Position numbers and translations under genes: made by a program. A model generated the notes under the pieces. That model did no database searches. It had not been told where the DNA came from and saw nothing but the letters and a program-made list of their open reading frames with translations. Shown piece after piece: positions 17,701 through 26,163 of a stretch of 64,000 nt of DNA. Origin of the DNA: Flavobacterium sp. KACC 22761 (lineage in GTDB: Bacteria > Bacteroidota > Bacteroidia > Flavobacteriales > Flavobacteriaceae); the NCBI RefSeq assembly GCF_034058155.1, contig NZ_CP139148.1, positions 3,472,001-3,536,000 on the forward strand, written 5' to 3'. Each line of letters begins with the position of its first letter. Position 1 is the first letter of the stretch.

Positions 17701-20700
17701 GGGATTTTACAGCTGTAGAAGTTCGATTAGGAGGACTAGCAACTGTAATATCTAGTTTAGATATTTATGGGGCTTCGTTTAGATACAAAGAAGCGAGTAT
17801 TACGGGTGCTTCTTCACCAATATGTTCAGGAACTTCAACAACATTAACAGCTTCAACTACGGCAGGCGATGTACTTAATTGGTATGATGTTGCTAGTGCA
17901 GGAACAGCTTTGGCCTCAAACACAAATACGTATAATACAGGAAATTTAACAAGTTCAAAAACATACTATATTGAAACAGTAAGAGGTACTTGTGTTAATA
18001 GTGTACGTCAGCCAGTAACGGTAACTGTTCTACCATTAGCAGTTGCGTCAAATGTTACGATTGCTAGTTCAGTAGTGTCATCTTGTGCAGGAACTGCAGT
18101 GTTGTCTCCAACTTCTAATTTGACAGGAGCACAATTTAAATACTATACAGATCAAGCTAAAACACAAGAAATTACAACTGGTTCAACAGTAGTGGCACAA
18201 CCTGGGATTACTTTTTCTAAAGATCCATCTACTGGAGCACTTACTATTAATGGCTTTACTTCTGGTACATCTTATACATATTTTGTTTCTGTTGGAAATA
18301 CTGTAACTTGTGAAAACGATGCAAATACGCTACAATCAGTAGTTGTTAATTTTCCAGCAACTACTACAACTTTGGCTGTAACATCTCCATTAGTTGCGTG
18401 TGGAAGTGCTAACTTAAAAAATGCTATTACGGCATTTGACACAACTGGCAATACAACATATACTTTCTTTGACCCTTCAGACGCAGTTATGACAGATGAA
18501 GCAGCTATGAACATAACAATTAGTGGTGTTTACTCGGTTCAGGCTCAAGCAAACGGAGTTGATTGTCCATCTACAAAACAAGCAGTAAATGTAACAATTA
18601 ATCCGCTGCCAAGCTTGACTGTCGATCCTGCTCAATCTGTTGCTCAAGGTACAAATGTAACTTTAAATGCAACTTCGAATGGAACATTGGCATGGTATGA
18701 TCCGCAAGGAAATGCATTGGCAGGTCCTCCTTTTTCTACGGGAGCATTAAATGTTCCGGGAATTTATACTTATACTGTTGTGGCGACATTAGGATCATGT
18801 TCAGTAACAGGGACACTTTCTATCAATGTTAAAGATCCAGACAATTGTCAATCATTAACTGAAAGAGTATATGCTACAGCACAAAGCTCTGGCTCAATTG
18901 TAACTGGAGGAGTTTCTAACGGAGCTAACGCAGTTGATGGAAATCCACAGACATTTTCAACTATCACAACAGGAGTTGGACTTTTAGGAATTGGTACAAC
19001 TTGGCAAGATTTAACCTGGCCAGCAACGATTGCAAAAGGAACACCAGTAAGTGTTAAGCTTGGTTCTGAATACAGCGGTTTAGGTGTTGCACAAGGAGTT
19101 TCTGTTATTGGAAGAAAAGCTGGAGTTGATATCGGAGTAATGCAATCTGTTTCTGGAGCGTTATTGAATGTGCTTCCGGGAGATAATGCGTATGAATTTA
19201 CTTTTGTTCCTTCAAATGCAGCAGGTCCGCAAGATTATGACGGAATCAGAATTATATCAGGAGCTGTTTTGAGTGTTGCTCAAAATACGAAAGTTTATGA
19301 GGCTTATTATAAAAAATCGGTTACTACTGTTGCATGTACACCTGGTGACATTCAAGATATTTTTTACGGAACAACTGATTTAGGACTTCCAGTTGGAGCA
19401 CTGACTTCAACTGTTGGAGTAAGCGATGCTTGGAATGTAGCTGATAATGATGTTACAACTTTCGCAACAATGTACAGTGGAGCAGGAGTTCTTGCTTCGG
19501 CAGATATGACAGTTCAATTTAAAACGCCATCTGTTGTTAGCGATACATTAAGAATTGTGATTTCAAAACCAGGTACAATTTTGAACGTTAATTTATTGAC
19601 AGGTTTTAGCATTCAGCGTTATTTAGGAAACGTTGCAGTTGGAGCTCCAATTCAAAATAATAGTACATTACTAAGTTTGAAATTATTATCGGCAAATACA
19701 ATGGCGATGGTATTGGTTTCTTCACCAACAGAATCGTATGATAGAGTGAGAATTCGTTTTGGTGGTGTTGCAGGTGTTCTAGAATTTTTAAGAGTTCACA
19801 CAGTTGAGCGTGTTGCAAATACTTCGGTTATAGGAGGAGACCCAACTAATAAGGTTACAGTTTGTCCAGGAGGTACAGTAACGCTCCAAATACCACAAGA
19901 AGCTTGTTCGACTTATGTTTGGTATGATTCCCCTACAGGTGGTGCAATTGTTGCTAACGGTATTACTTATACAGTTCCAGCTACATTAGCTGCGGGAATA
20001 TATAAATATTATGTTCAGCCAGTTCGTTACGGATGTGAAGCAATGACAAGAGGCGAAGTTACAGTTGAGGTTAGAGCAACTAGTCCAGAAAATATTTTAG
20101 CTGACATTACATTGAACGGCGGATCAGCAACTTCAATTTGTGCACCTTCAGGAACTGTAACTTTGGCTACAAATTTGGTTGGAACATTTACAAATCCAGT
20201 ATATCATTGGTACAAATTTGATGGAACAACAAGCCAGCCAATCGCTGGTGCAACAGGGCCATCATTAACGGTGACTAGTTTAGTGCCAGGAACCTATACC
20301 TATTTTGTTGGTGTGAGTTCAGATGAATATTGCGAAACTGCCGAAGCAGATAGAAAACAAATAACATTTACTATTTTGCCTCCGTCAGTGGCAACGGATA
20401 TTCAAGTAGACGATGTAACAGTATGTAATGGAGTTGCAGCGTCATTGACACCAACTGCACCAACATTGACAAATCCTGTTTTCACTTGGTACGCTGACAA
20501 CAATAAAACTCCTCTTGTAAACAACACGCCTGCAGGAGTAACTTATTCAGTAAGCACGATGGGAGTTTTAACAGTTACAGGTTTAACACGAGCTGTGAGC
20601 CCAATAACTTATTATGTTGCAGTTTCTAGCGATGGAACTTGTGAAAATCTTGCAGGAACATTACAAGATGCTGTAATTATTATTAGTGATCCAAATACAC

Positions 20701-23700
20701 CAACTACAACAAATTCTACTCAGAATTTCTGTTTGATCAATAATCCAACAGTTGCTAATATCCAAGTAAATGAATCTAATGTAGTTTGGTACAATAGCAA
20801 TACATCAACAACCCCTTTATTATCTACTGATGCTTTAGTAAACGGTACTTATTATGCTACAGCAAAAGATCCGATTACGAATTGTGAAAGTAGTGTTCGT
20901 CTGGCGGTTGTTGTTAACGTGAACGATCCTGGCACGCCGACATTGGTAAACGCAGGAACACAAAATTTCTGTTTGGTAAATGCTCCAACATTTGCAAGTG
21001 TTCAATTTAATGAAACCGATATCGTTTGGTACGATGCCATGACAGGAGGAAATGCAATTCCGTCAACTCAGGCATTGGCAAATGGCACTTATTATGCTGC
21101 AATCAGCGATCCGGCAACAGGTTGTGAAAGCGCGACAAGATTGAGTGTAACAATAAGCGTTAACGATCCGGGCACACCGACATTGGTAAACGCAGGAACA
21201 CAGAATTTCTGTTTGATCAATGCTCCGACATTCGCAAGCGTTCAGTTCAATGAAAGTAATATCGTTTGGTATGATGCCTTGACAGGAGGAAATGCAATTC
21301 CATCGACTCAGGCATTGGCAAGTGGCACATATTATGCCGCAATCAGCGATCCAGCAACGGGCTGCGAGAGCGCGACAAGATTGAGCGTAACAATAAATGT
21401 AAATGATCCTGGCACACCGACATTGGTAAACGCAGGAACTCAGAATTTCTGTCTGATCAATGCTCCGACTTTTGCAAGCGTCCAGTTAAACGAAACCAAT
21501 ATTGTTTGGTACGATGCAATGACAGGAGGAAACTTGATTCCATCGACTCAGGCATTGGCGAGTGGTACTTATTACGCTTCAATCAGCGATCCAGCGACAG
21601 GCTGTGAGAGCGCAACAAGATTGGCAGTTGTAATCAATGTAAACGATCCAGGCACTCCGACATTAGTAAATGCAGGAACACAAAACTTCTGTTTGGTAAA
21701 TGCTCCGACATTTGCAAGCGTTCAGTTCAATGAAACCAATATCGTTTGGTACACTGCCTTGACAGGAGGAACATTGATTCCATCAACTCAAGCTTTGACT
21801 AACGGAACTTATTATGCTGCAATCAGCGATCCGGCAACAGGATGCGAAAGCGCGACAAGATTGAGCGTTACAATAAATGTAAGCGATCCGGGAACTCCGA
21901 CATTGGTAAATGCAGGAACACAGAATTTCTGTCTGATCAATGCTCCGACATTCGCAAGCGTTCAGTTCAATGAGAGCAATATCGTTTGGTATGATGCCAT
22001 GACTGGAGGAAATGCAATTCCATCGACTCAGGCATTGGCAAGTGGCACATATTATGCCGCAATCAGCGATCCAGCAACGGGCTGTGAGAGCGCGACAAGA
22101 TTAAGCGTAACGATAAATGTAAATGATCCGGGAACTCCGACATTGGTAAACGCAGGAACACAGAATTTCTGTTTGATCAATGCTCCGACTTTTGCCAGCG
22201 TTCAGTTCAATGAAACAAATATTGTTTGGTACACAGCGTTGACAGGAGGAACATTGATTCCATCAACTCAAGCCTTGGCAAGTGGCATTTATTACGCTGC
22301 AATCAACGATCCGGCAACAGGTTGTGAAAGTGCGACAAGATTGAGCGTAACAATAAATGTAAACGATCCGGGAACTCCGACATTAGTAAATGCAGGAACA
22401 CAAAACTTCTGTTTGGTAAATGCTCCGACATTTGCAAGCGTTCAGTTCAATGAAACCAATATCGTTTGGTACACTGCCTTGACAGGAGGAACATTGATTC
22501 CTGCAACTCAAGCTTTGACTAACGGTACTTATTATGCTGCAATCAGCGATCCGGCAACAGGCTGCGAGAGCGCTATAAGATTAAGCGTGACAATAAGCGT
22601 TAACGATCCAGGAACTCCGACATTGGTAAACGCAGGAACACAGAATTTCTGTTTGATCAATGCTCCGACTTTTGCCAGCGTTCAGTTCAATGAAAGTAAT
22701 ATCGTTTGGTATGATGCCTTGACAGGAGGAAATGCAATTCCATCGACTCAGGCATTGGCAAGTGGCACATATTATGCCGCAATCAGCGATCCAGCGACGG
22801 GCTGCGAGAGCGCGACACGATTGAGCGTAACAATAAATGTAAATGATCCGGGCACACCGACATTGGTAAACGCAGGAACTCAGAATTTCTGTCTGATCAA
22901 TGCTCCGACTTTTGCAAGCGTTCAGTTCAACGAGACAAATATCGTTTGGTACGATGCTAAGACAGGAGGAAATGCAATTCCATCGACTCAGGCATTGGCA
23001 AGCGGTACTTATTACGCTGCAATCAGCGATCCAGCGACAGGCTGTGAGAGCGCAACAAGATTGGCAGTTGTAATCAATGTAAACGATCCAGGCACTCCGA
23101 CATTAGTAAATGCAGGAACACAAAACTTCTGTTTGGTAAATGCTCCGACATTTGCAAGCGTTCAGTTCAATGAAGCAAACATTGTTTGGTACACTGCCTT
23201 GACAGGAGGAACATTGATTCCATCAACTCAAGCTTTGACTAATGGCACTTATTATGCTGCAATCAGCAATCCAGCAACAGGATGCGAGAGTGCAACAAGA
23301 TTAAGTGTGACAATTAATGTGACAAATCCAGCGACTCCAACAACTACAAATGCAACTCAGGTTTTCTGTTCAGGAAATATGCCAAAAGTTTCTAATATTC
23401 AAGTAAATGAAGCAAATGTGGTTTGGTACAGTATTATAACAGGCGGAACTGCAATTCCTGCAACAACTTCGTTAGCGACTGGCGTTTATTATGGAGCAAT
23501 CAAAGATCCGGTAACTGGTTGTGAAAGCAATGTAAGATTAGCTGTAAATGTTACAGTTGGAAATACAATTAATCCTACTACAACAAATGCTTCTCAAAGC
23601 TTCTGTTCAACATCAGCACCGACAATTGCGAATATTCAGGTAAACGAAAGTAATGTAACTTGGTTTAGTTCAGCGACTGGCGGAACAGCAATTCCAGCAA

Positions 23701-25172
23701 CAACGGCTTTAACCACAGGTACTTATTTTGGAAATATTGTAGATCCTGCTACAGGATGTGAAAGTTCAACTCGTTTACAGGTTACGGTTACGGTTACAAA
23801 CCCAAGTCCGACACCAACAACAACGAATGCAGTTCAGAACTTCTGTACACTAAATGCACCAACAGTTGCTAATATTCAGGTTAATGAAGCAAATGTAGTT
23901 TGGTATAGTACACCAACAGGAGGAACAGCAATTCCAGCAGCAACAGCATTGGTTACAGGAACATATTACGGAGCTGTTTCAAGTGCAATAGGTTGTGAGA
24001 ATCCAGTACGTTTGGCAGTTGTGGTAAATGTAAATACTCCGGGAGTGATTACAACACCAAGAACAACACAAACATTCTGTTTGTCAAAATTGCCAACACT
24101 TGCGAATATCTTAGTAAATGAACCAAATGTAGTATGGTATTCTTCTGCAACAGGCGGAACACCTTTAGCAGCAAATACACAATTAACTGCTGGAACTTAC
24201 TATGCTTCGGCTCTTGCAAGTACAACAAATGGATGTGAAAGCGCAACAAGATTAGGAATCACAATTGCTTTTGAAAATGATGCTTTGGTTCCAATTACAA
24301 CAAGCGACGATACTCCATGTGTTTTCCAAGGTGTAACTTATTCAGTAGCAAATGGTAAATCAAATTATGTTTGGTCAGTTACCAACGGAACAATTATTTC
24401 TGGCGGAGGAACTGCTGATGGAAATGTAACAATTTCATGGTCAGATATTGGTTCTGGTCAAGTAAAAGTTACATACATCAACACTTGTGATGAAACAACT
24501 ACTAAAACATTAAATGTTACAGTAGCAACTTGTTCAGATTTAACAATTACTAATACAGTGAGTAATCCAACTCCAAATTTTGGTGAGCAGATAACATTTA
24601 CAGTAACAGTAAATAATGTTGGACAAGGAAACTTCATCAATACACTTGTAAGCGACTTATTGCCTAACGGTTATGAATTAATTAGTTCAAGCACAACTCA
24701 AGGAACATTTGACCCAATAACACAGCTTTGGACAATTCCAACACTAAATGCTGGTCAAAGTGTAGTGCTTACAATTGTTGCTGAAGTAGTTCATGGAACT
24801 GATTATTTATCTGTTGCAACTATTGAAATTTCAACTCCTTTAGATATTTCTGCAGCAAACAACTCGGCTTCCGCTTCTGTTGATCCAATTTGTTTGACAG
24901 TGTATAATGAGTTTACACCAAATAATGATGGTGCTAATGATTTATTCCGAATTGACTGTATCGAATCGTATCCAAACAATGAGTTGAAAGTGTACAACAG
25001 ATATGGTGCATTGGTTTACAGCAAACAGCATTATGAAAATGATTGGAACGGAACGGCCAATGTGTCTGGAGTTATTAGTAGAGGAGATATGCTGCCAACA
25101 GGTACTTATTTTTATGTGATAGACATTGGAGACGGAACGGTTAAAAAAGGATGGTTATCTATAATGAGATAA
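14754..25172 (+). CDS. Giant type IX-secreted surface protein with Ig-like repeats
   Basis: This 3472-residue protein has a signal peptide ending near NAFSQ. Five related beta-sandwich modules of about 150 residues lie near residues 33-190, 450-605, 858-1015, 1362-1522 and 1527-1692. Between them are Ig-like modules with WYD, TGG and TTYY motifs typical of CHU_C-associated Ig domains. Ten near-identical 80-residue units fill 2058-2857 and four diverged units follow. Then come a PKD-like domain (about 3180-3260), a DUF11-like domain (about 3262-3380) and a gliding-motility-associated C-terminal domain (about 3382-3472, beginning YNEFTPNNDGANDLF). That last domain is the type B sorting signal of the type IX secretion system. 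Proteins like this act as adhesins or filaments on the cell surface. The PorP/SprF-like gene follows after 47 bases. A function in adhesion is inferred. Confidence 0.9.
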   Translation: MKRNFTFCDLIFKKRLVGLLFLFLLCSNAFSQSVCRPVSQTNSEAGLLCVGLDVSNPTLAYDNDPGLTTFATLQNAVGLLCMVEETMTLNQTVKAGDEIVLYLGTGNGLLDVGLLSNVSIQTKLSGTNVGPRVALNSPVLNLSLLSGNAIGEVRYTVPGDANQVQIQVGGLLSLLVSLRVYDVRLDFAKPTVTGGLNQTICSGTSTTLTATSVAGTTLAWYSSASSTTALATGNTYTTPSLTANTTYYIGVARAGGCEGNNRVPVVINVSNPVAPAISSSGTAVCSFGATQQTTLSLINPIPGTTYNWYSVSSGGTVLATGNSYSPTVPLGTTRFYVEAVIGSCISPTRAQVDVVSTAVPAVAIALTQSVTIQSGQNATLSATTSEVGVTLNWYDVPTGGTAIATNTSTFTTPILTASKTYYVEAQSVTGGCVSASRTAITVNVINTPAGGCLLANSQQTSLNGLCLLCSSTNPDNSVDGDINTAARLTVPVGLINGWIQQTLQFNNPGKVGDIIDVELELPGGVLDLSLLNYISLATYNGTTFNNDRVSINNLLSVQLLGGNRFRASITAGANFDRVEVRLGGLVSALTSLDIYQASYRYADPNVTGNKIICSGQNTTLTAGLAVGETVNWYSAATGGASLASTAAFTTPNLTANTTYWAEITRNGCVNSVRFAVPITVNDPVVATLTGGSASICQGQTATIAVQSPVAGTTYNWYDAAAGGNLVFTGTSFTTPALTSSTNYYVESVIGSCTSPTRAQASITVNPLPADPTVASSTVIIPSGQVVTLQVSNPVGGVVYDWYDVPTGGTALATNPSYTPSPALTANKTYYIEARSASNCVSATRTTINVVVTPPAPITSCLQANAQVTSRGGLTGCLLCSSANDADSVDGNDATAARLSVALGLVDDYMQQMLTFSTSGKSGDIIDVELGIPGGIADVTALSYITLRSYNGATPNSDQVNIGSLVSVQLLGGDRFKASFTTSGDFTAVEVRLGGLATVISSLDIYGASFRYKEASITGASSPICSGTSTTLTASTTAGDVLNWYDVASAGTALASNTNTYNTGNLTSSKTYYIETVRGTCVNSVRQPVTVTVLPLAVASNVTIASSVVSSCAGTAVLSPTSNLTGAQFKYYTDQAKTQEITTGSTVVAQPGITFSKDPSTGALTINGFTSGTSYTYFVSVGNTVTCENDANTLQSVVVNFPATTTTLAVTSPLVACGSANLKNAITAFDTTGNTTYTFFDPSDAVMTDEAAMNITISGVYSVQAQANGVDCPSTKQAVNVTINPLPSLTVDPAQSVAQGTNVTLNATSNGTLAWYDPQGNALAGPPFSTGALNVPGIYTYTVVATLGSCSVTGTLSINVKDPDNCQSLTERVYATAQSSGSIVTGGVSNGANAVDGNPQTFSTITTGVGLLGIGTTWQDLTWPATIAKGTPVSVKLGSEYSGLGVAQGVSVIGRKAGVDIGVMQSVSGALLNVLPGDNAYEFTFVPSNAAGPQDYDGIRIISGAVLSVAQNTKVYEAYYKKSVTTVACTPGDIQDIFYGTTDLGLPVGALTSTVGVSDAWNVADNDVTTFATMYSGAGVLASADMTVQFKTPSVVSDTLRIVISKPGTILNVNLLTGFSIQRYLGNVAVGAPIQNNSTLLSLKLLSANTMAMVLVSSPTESYDRVRIRFGGVAGVLEFLRVHTVERVANTSVIGGDPTNKVTVCPGGTVTLQIPQEACSTYVWYDSPTGGAIVANGITYTVPATLAAGIYKYYVQPVRYGCEAMTRGEVTVEVRATSPENILADITLNGGSATSICAPSGTVTLATNLVGTFTNPVYHWYKFDGTTSQPIAGATGPSLTVTSLVPGTYTYFVGVSSDEYCETAEADRKQITFTILPPSVATDIQVDDVTVCNGVAASLTPTAPTLTNPVFTWYADNNKTPLVNNTPAGVTYSVSTMGVLTVTGLTRAVSPITYYVAVSSDGTCENLAGTLQDAVIIISDPNTPTTTNSTQNFCLINNPTVANIQVNESNVVWYNSNTSTTPLLSTDALVNGTYYATAKDPITNCESSVRLAVVVNVNDPGTPTLVNAGTQNFCLVNAPTFASVQFNETDIVWYDAMTGGNAIPSTQALANGTYYAAISDPATGCESATRLSVTISVNDPGTPTLVNAGTQNFCLINAPTFASVQFNESNIVWYDALTGGNAIPSTQALASGTYYAAISDPATGCESATRLSVTINVNDPGTPTLVNAGTQNFCLINAPTFASVQLNETNIVWYDAMTGGNLIPSTQALASGTYYASISDPATGCESATRLAVVINVNDPGTPTLVNAGTQNFCLVNAPTFASVQFNETNIVWYTALTGGTLIPSTQALTNGTYYAAISDPATGCESATRLSVTINVSDPGTPTLVNAGTQNFCLINAPTFASVQFNESNIVWYDAMTGGNAIPSTQALASGTYYAAISDPATGCESATRLSVTINVNDPGTPTLVNAGTQNFCLINAPTFASVQFNETNIVWYTALTGGTLIPSTQALASGIYYAAINDPATGCESATRLSVTINVNDPGTPTLVNAGTQNFCLVNAPTFASVQFNETNIVWYTALTGGTLIPATQALTNGTYYAAISDPATGCESAIRLSVTISVNDPGTPTLVNAGTQNFCLINAPTFASVQFNESNIVWYDALTGGNAIPSTQALASGTYYAAISDPATGCESATRLSVTINVNDPGTPTLVNAGTQNFCLINAPTFASVQFNETNIVWYDAKTGGNAIPSTQALASGTYYAAISDPATGCESATRLAVVINVNDPGTPTLVNAGTQNFCLVNAPTFASVQFNEANIVWYTALTGGTLIPSTQALTNGTYYAAISNPATGCESATRLSVTINVTNPATPTTTNATQVFCSGNMPKVSNIQVNEANVVWYSIITGGTAIPATTSLATGVYYGAIKDPVTGCESNVRLAVNVTVGNTINPTTTNASQSFCSTSAPTIANIQVNESNVTWFSSATGGTAIPATTALTTGTYFGNIVDPATGCESSTRLQVTVTVTNPSPTPTTTNAVQNFCTLNAPTVANIQVNEANVVWYSTPTGGTAIPAATALVTGTYYGAVSSAIGCENPVRLAVVVNVNTPGVITTPRTTQTFCLSKLPTLANILVNEPNVVWYSSATGGTPLAANTQLTAGTYYASALASTTNGCESATRLGITIAFENDALVPITTSDDTPCVFQGVTYSVANGKSNYVWSVTNGTIISGGGTADGNVTISWSDIGSGQVKVTYINTCDETTTKTLNVTVATCSDLTITNTVSNPTPNFGEQITFTVTVNNVGQGNFINTLVSDLLPNGYELISSSTTQGTFDPITQLWTIPTLNAGQSVVLTIVAEVVHGTDYLSVATIEISTPLDISAANNSASASVDPICLTVYNEFTPNNDGANDLFRIDCIESYPNNELKVYNRYGALVYSKQHYENDWNGTANVSGVISRGDMLPTGTYFYVIDIGDGTVKKGWLSIMR
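20925..23324 (+). repeat. Ten tandem 240-bp repeats within the giant surface gene
   Basis: Ten units of exactly 240 bp encode 80 residues each, beginning DPGTPTLVNAGTQNFCL. The phrase starting ATTGGTAAA or ATTAGTAAA recurs at 20942, 21182, 21422 and so on every 240 bp to 23102. Each unit has two cysteines (in NFCL and GCES) and would form one Ig-like domain. The units fall into a repeating three-type order. Type A (units 1, 4, 7, 10) has LVNAPTF and NGTYY. Type B (2, 5, 8) has LINAPTF and NESNIVWY. Type C (3, 6, 9) has LINAPTF and NETNIVWY. One diverged unit precedes the array and four follow it. Confidence 0.95.
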
Positions 25173-25219
25173 GCAGACAATGTTAATCATCTAATTAATT
25201 AAACTAAATAAGTATCGTT

Positions 25220-26152
25220 ATGAAACTATATATAAAATCATTAGAAGCATATTTTATACTGATATGCTCTTTTATCACAGTCTGTGCCAGCGCACAGCAA
25301 GATCCGGAGTACACTCAGTATATGTACAATACAATGGCGGTAAATCCAGCTTATGCTGGGTCTACCGGCACATTGGAAGCAACACTTTTACACCGTTCAC
25401 AATGGGTTGGAATTTCTGGAGCACCAGAAACACAGTCTTTTTCAATTCACGCACCGCTTCGAAACGAGAAAGTTGGTTTAGGACTTAGCGTTGTCAATGA
25501 CAAAATTGGTCCATCAAACGAACTTTATCTTGACGGAAACTTTTCTTACTCAATTCCGCTTGGATATGAAAAAAGATTAGCTTTTGGTTTGAAAGCCGGT
25601 ATGAGAATGCTAAATGTAGATTGGTCAAAAGGGAGGTATTACGATCCAAATGATGTGTTGTTAAATCAAAATATTGACAATCAGGCAAAATTAGCCGTTG
25701 GAGCGGGGATCTATTATTATACTGACAAATGGTATGTAGGAGCATCGGTTCCAAGTTTCATCCAAAATGATTATTACGATGATGTTCAGGAATCGATTAA
25801 CTATGATCGCTTGCATTATTATTTCATGGGAGGTTATGTTTTTGATTTGAATCCAAATTTAAAATTCAAACCTGCATTTTTAGTGAAAGCAGTAAGTGGA
25901 GCACCAATTACTGCTGATATATCGGCGAATTTTATGATTGCTGAAAAATTTGTGATTGGGGGTTCATACAGAACAGATGATTCTGTGAGCATCTTGGCAG
26001 GTTTTCAAATCTCTAAAAGTTTTTATGTTGGATACGCTTTCGATTATACCGTTAGTGAGTTGAATAAATACAACGATGGATCGCACGAGATTATCTTGCG
26101 TTACCAGTTTAACAAAGGCGAAAGTAAAATCAAATCCCCACGATTCTTCTAA
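25220..26152 (+). CDS. PorP/SprF family type IX secretion membrane protein
   Basis: This 310-residue outer-membrane protein has a signal peptide ending near CASAQ. The family hallmark QDPEYTQYMYNTMAVNPAYAGS follows directly, then alternating beta-strands to the C-terminus (ILRYQFN). PorP/SprF proteins form 14-stranded barrels that hold type B type IX cargo at the surface. SprF of F. johnsoniae is needed for SprB display. Its place 47 bases after the giant cargo gene, with no terminator between, indicates that it serves that cargo. The OmpA gene follows after 11 bases. Confidence 0.92.
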   Translation: MKLYIKSLEAYFILICSFITVCASAQQDPEYTQYMYNTMAVNPAYAGSTGTLEATLLHRSQWVGISGAPETQSFSIHAPLRNEKVGLGLSVVNDKIGPSNELYLDGNFSYSIPLGYEKRLAFGLKAGMRMLNVDWSKGRYYDPNDVLLNQNIDNQAKLAVGAGIYYYTDKWYVGASVPSFIQNDYYDDVQESINYDRLHYYFMGGYVFDLNPNLKFKPAFLVKAVSGAPITADISANFMIAEKFVIGGSYRTDDSVSILAGFQISKSFYVGYAFDYTVSELNKYNDGSHEIILRYQFNKGESKIKSPRFF

Positions 26153-26163
26153 ATCCAAAACCT

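Noticed and set aside
20925..23324. Could the 240-bp repeats be a CRISPR array?
   Set aside because: The units are coding, in frame throughout, with no short repeat-spacer structure. The period and cysteine pairs fit Ig-like protein domains.
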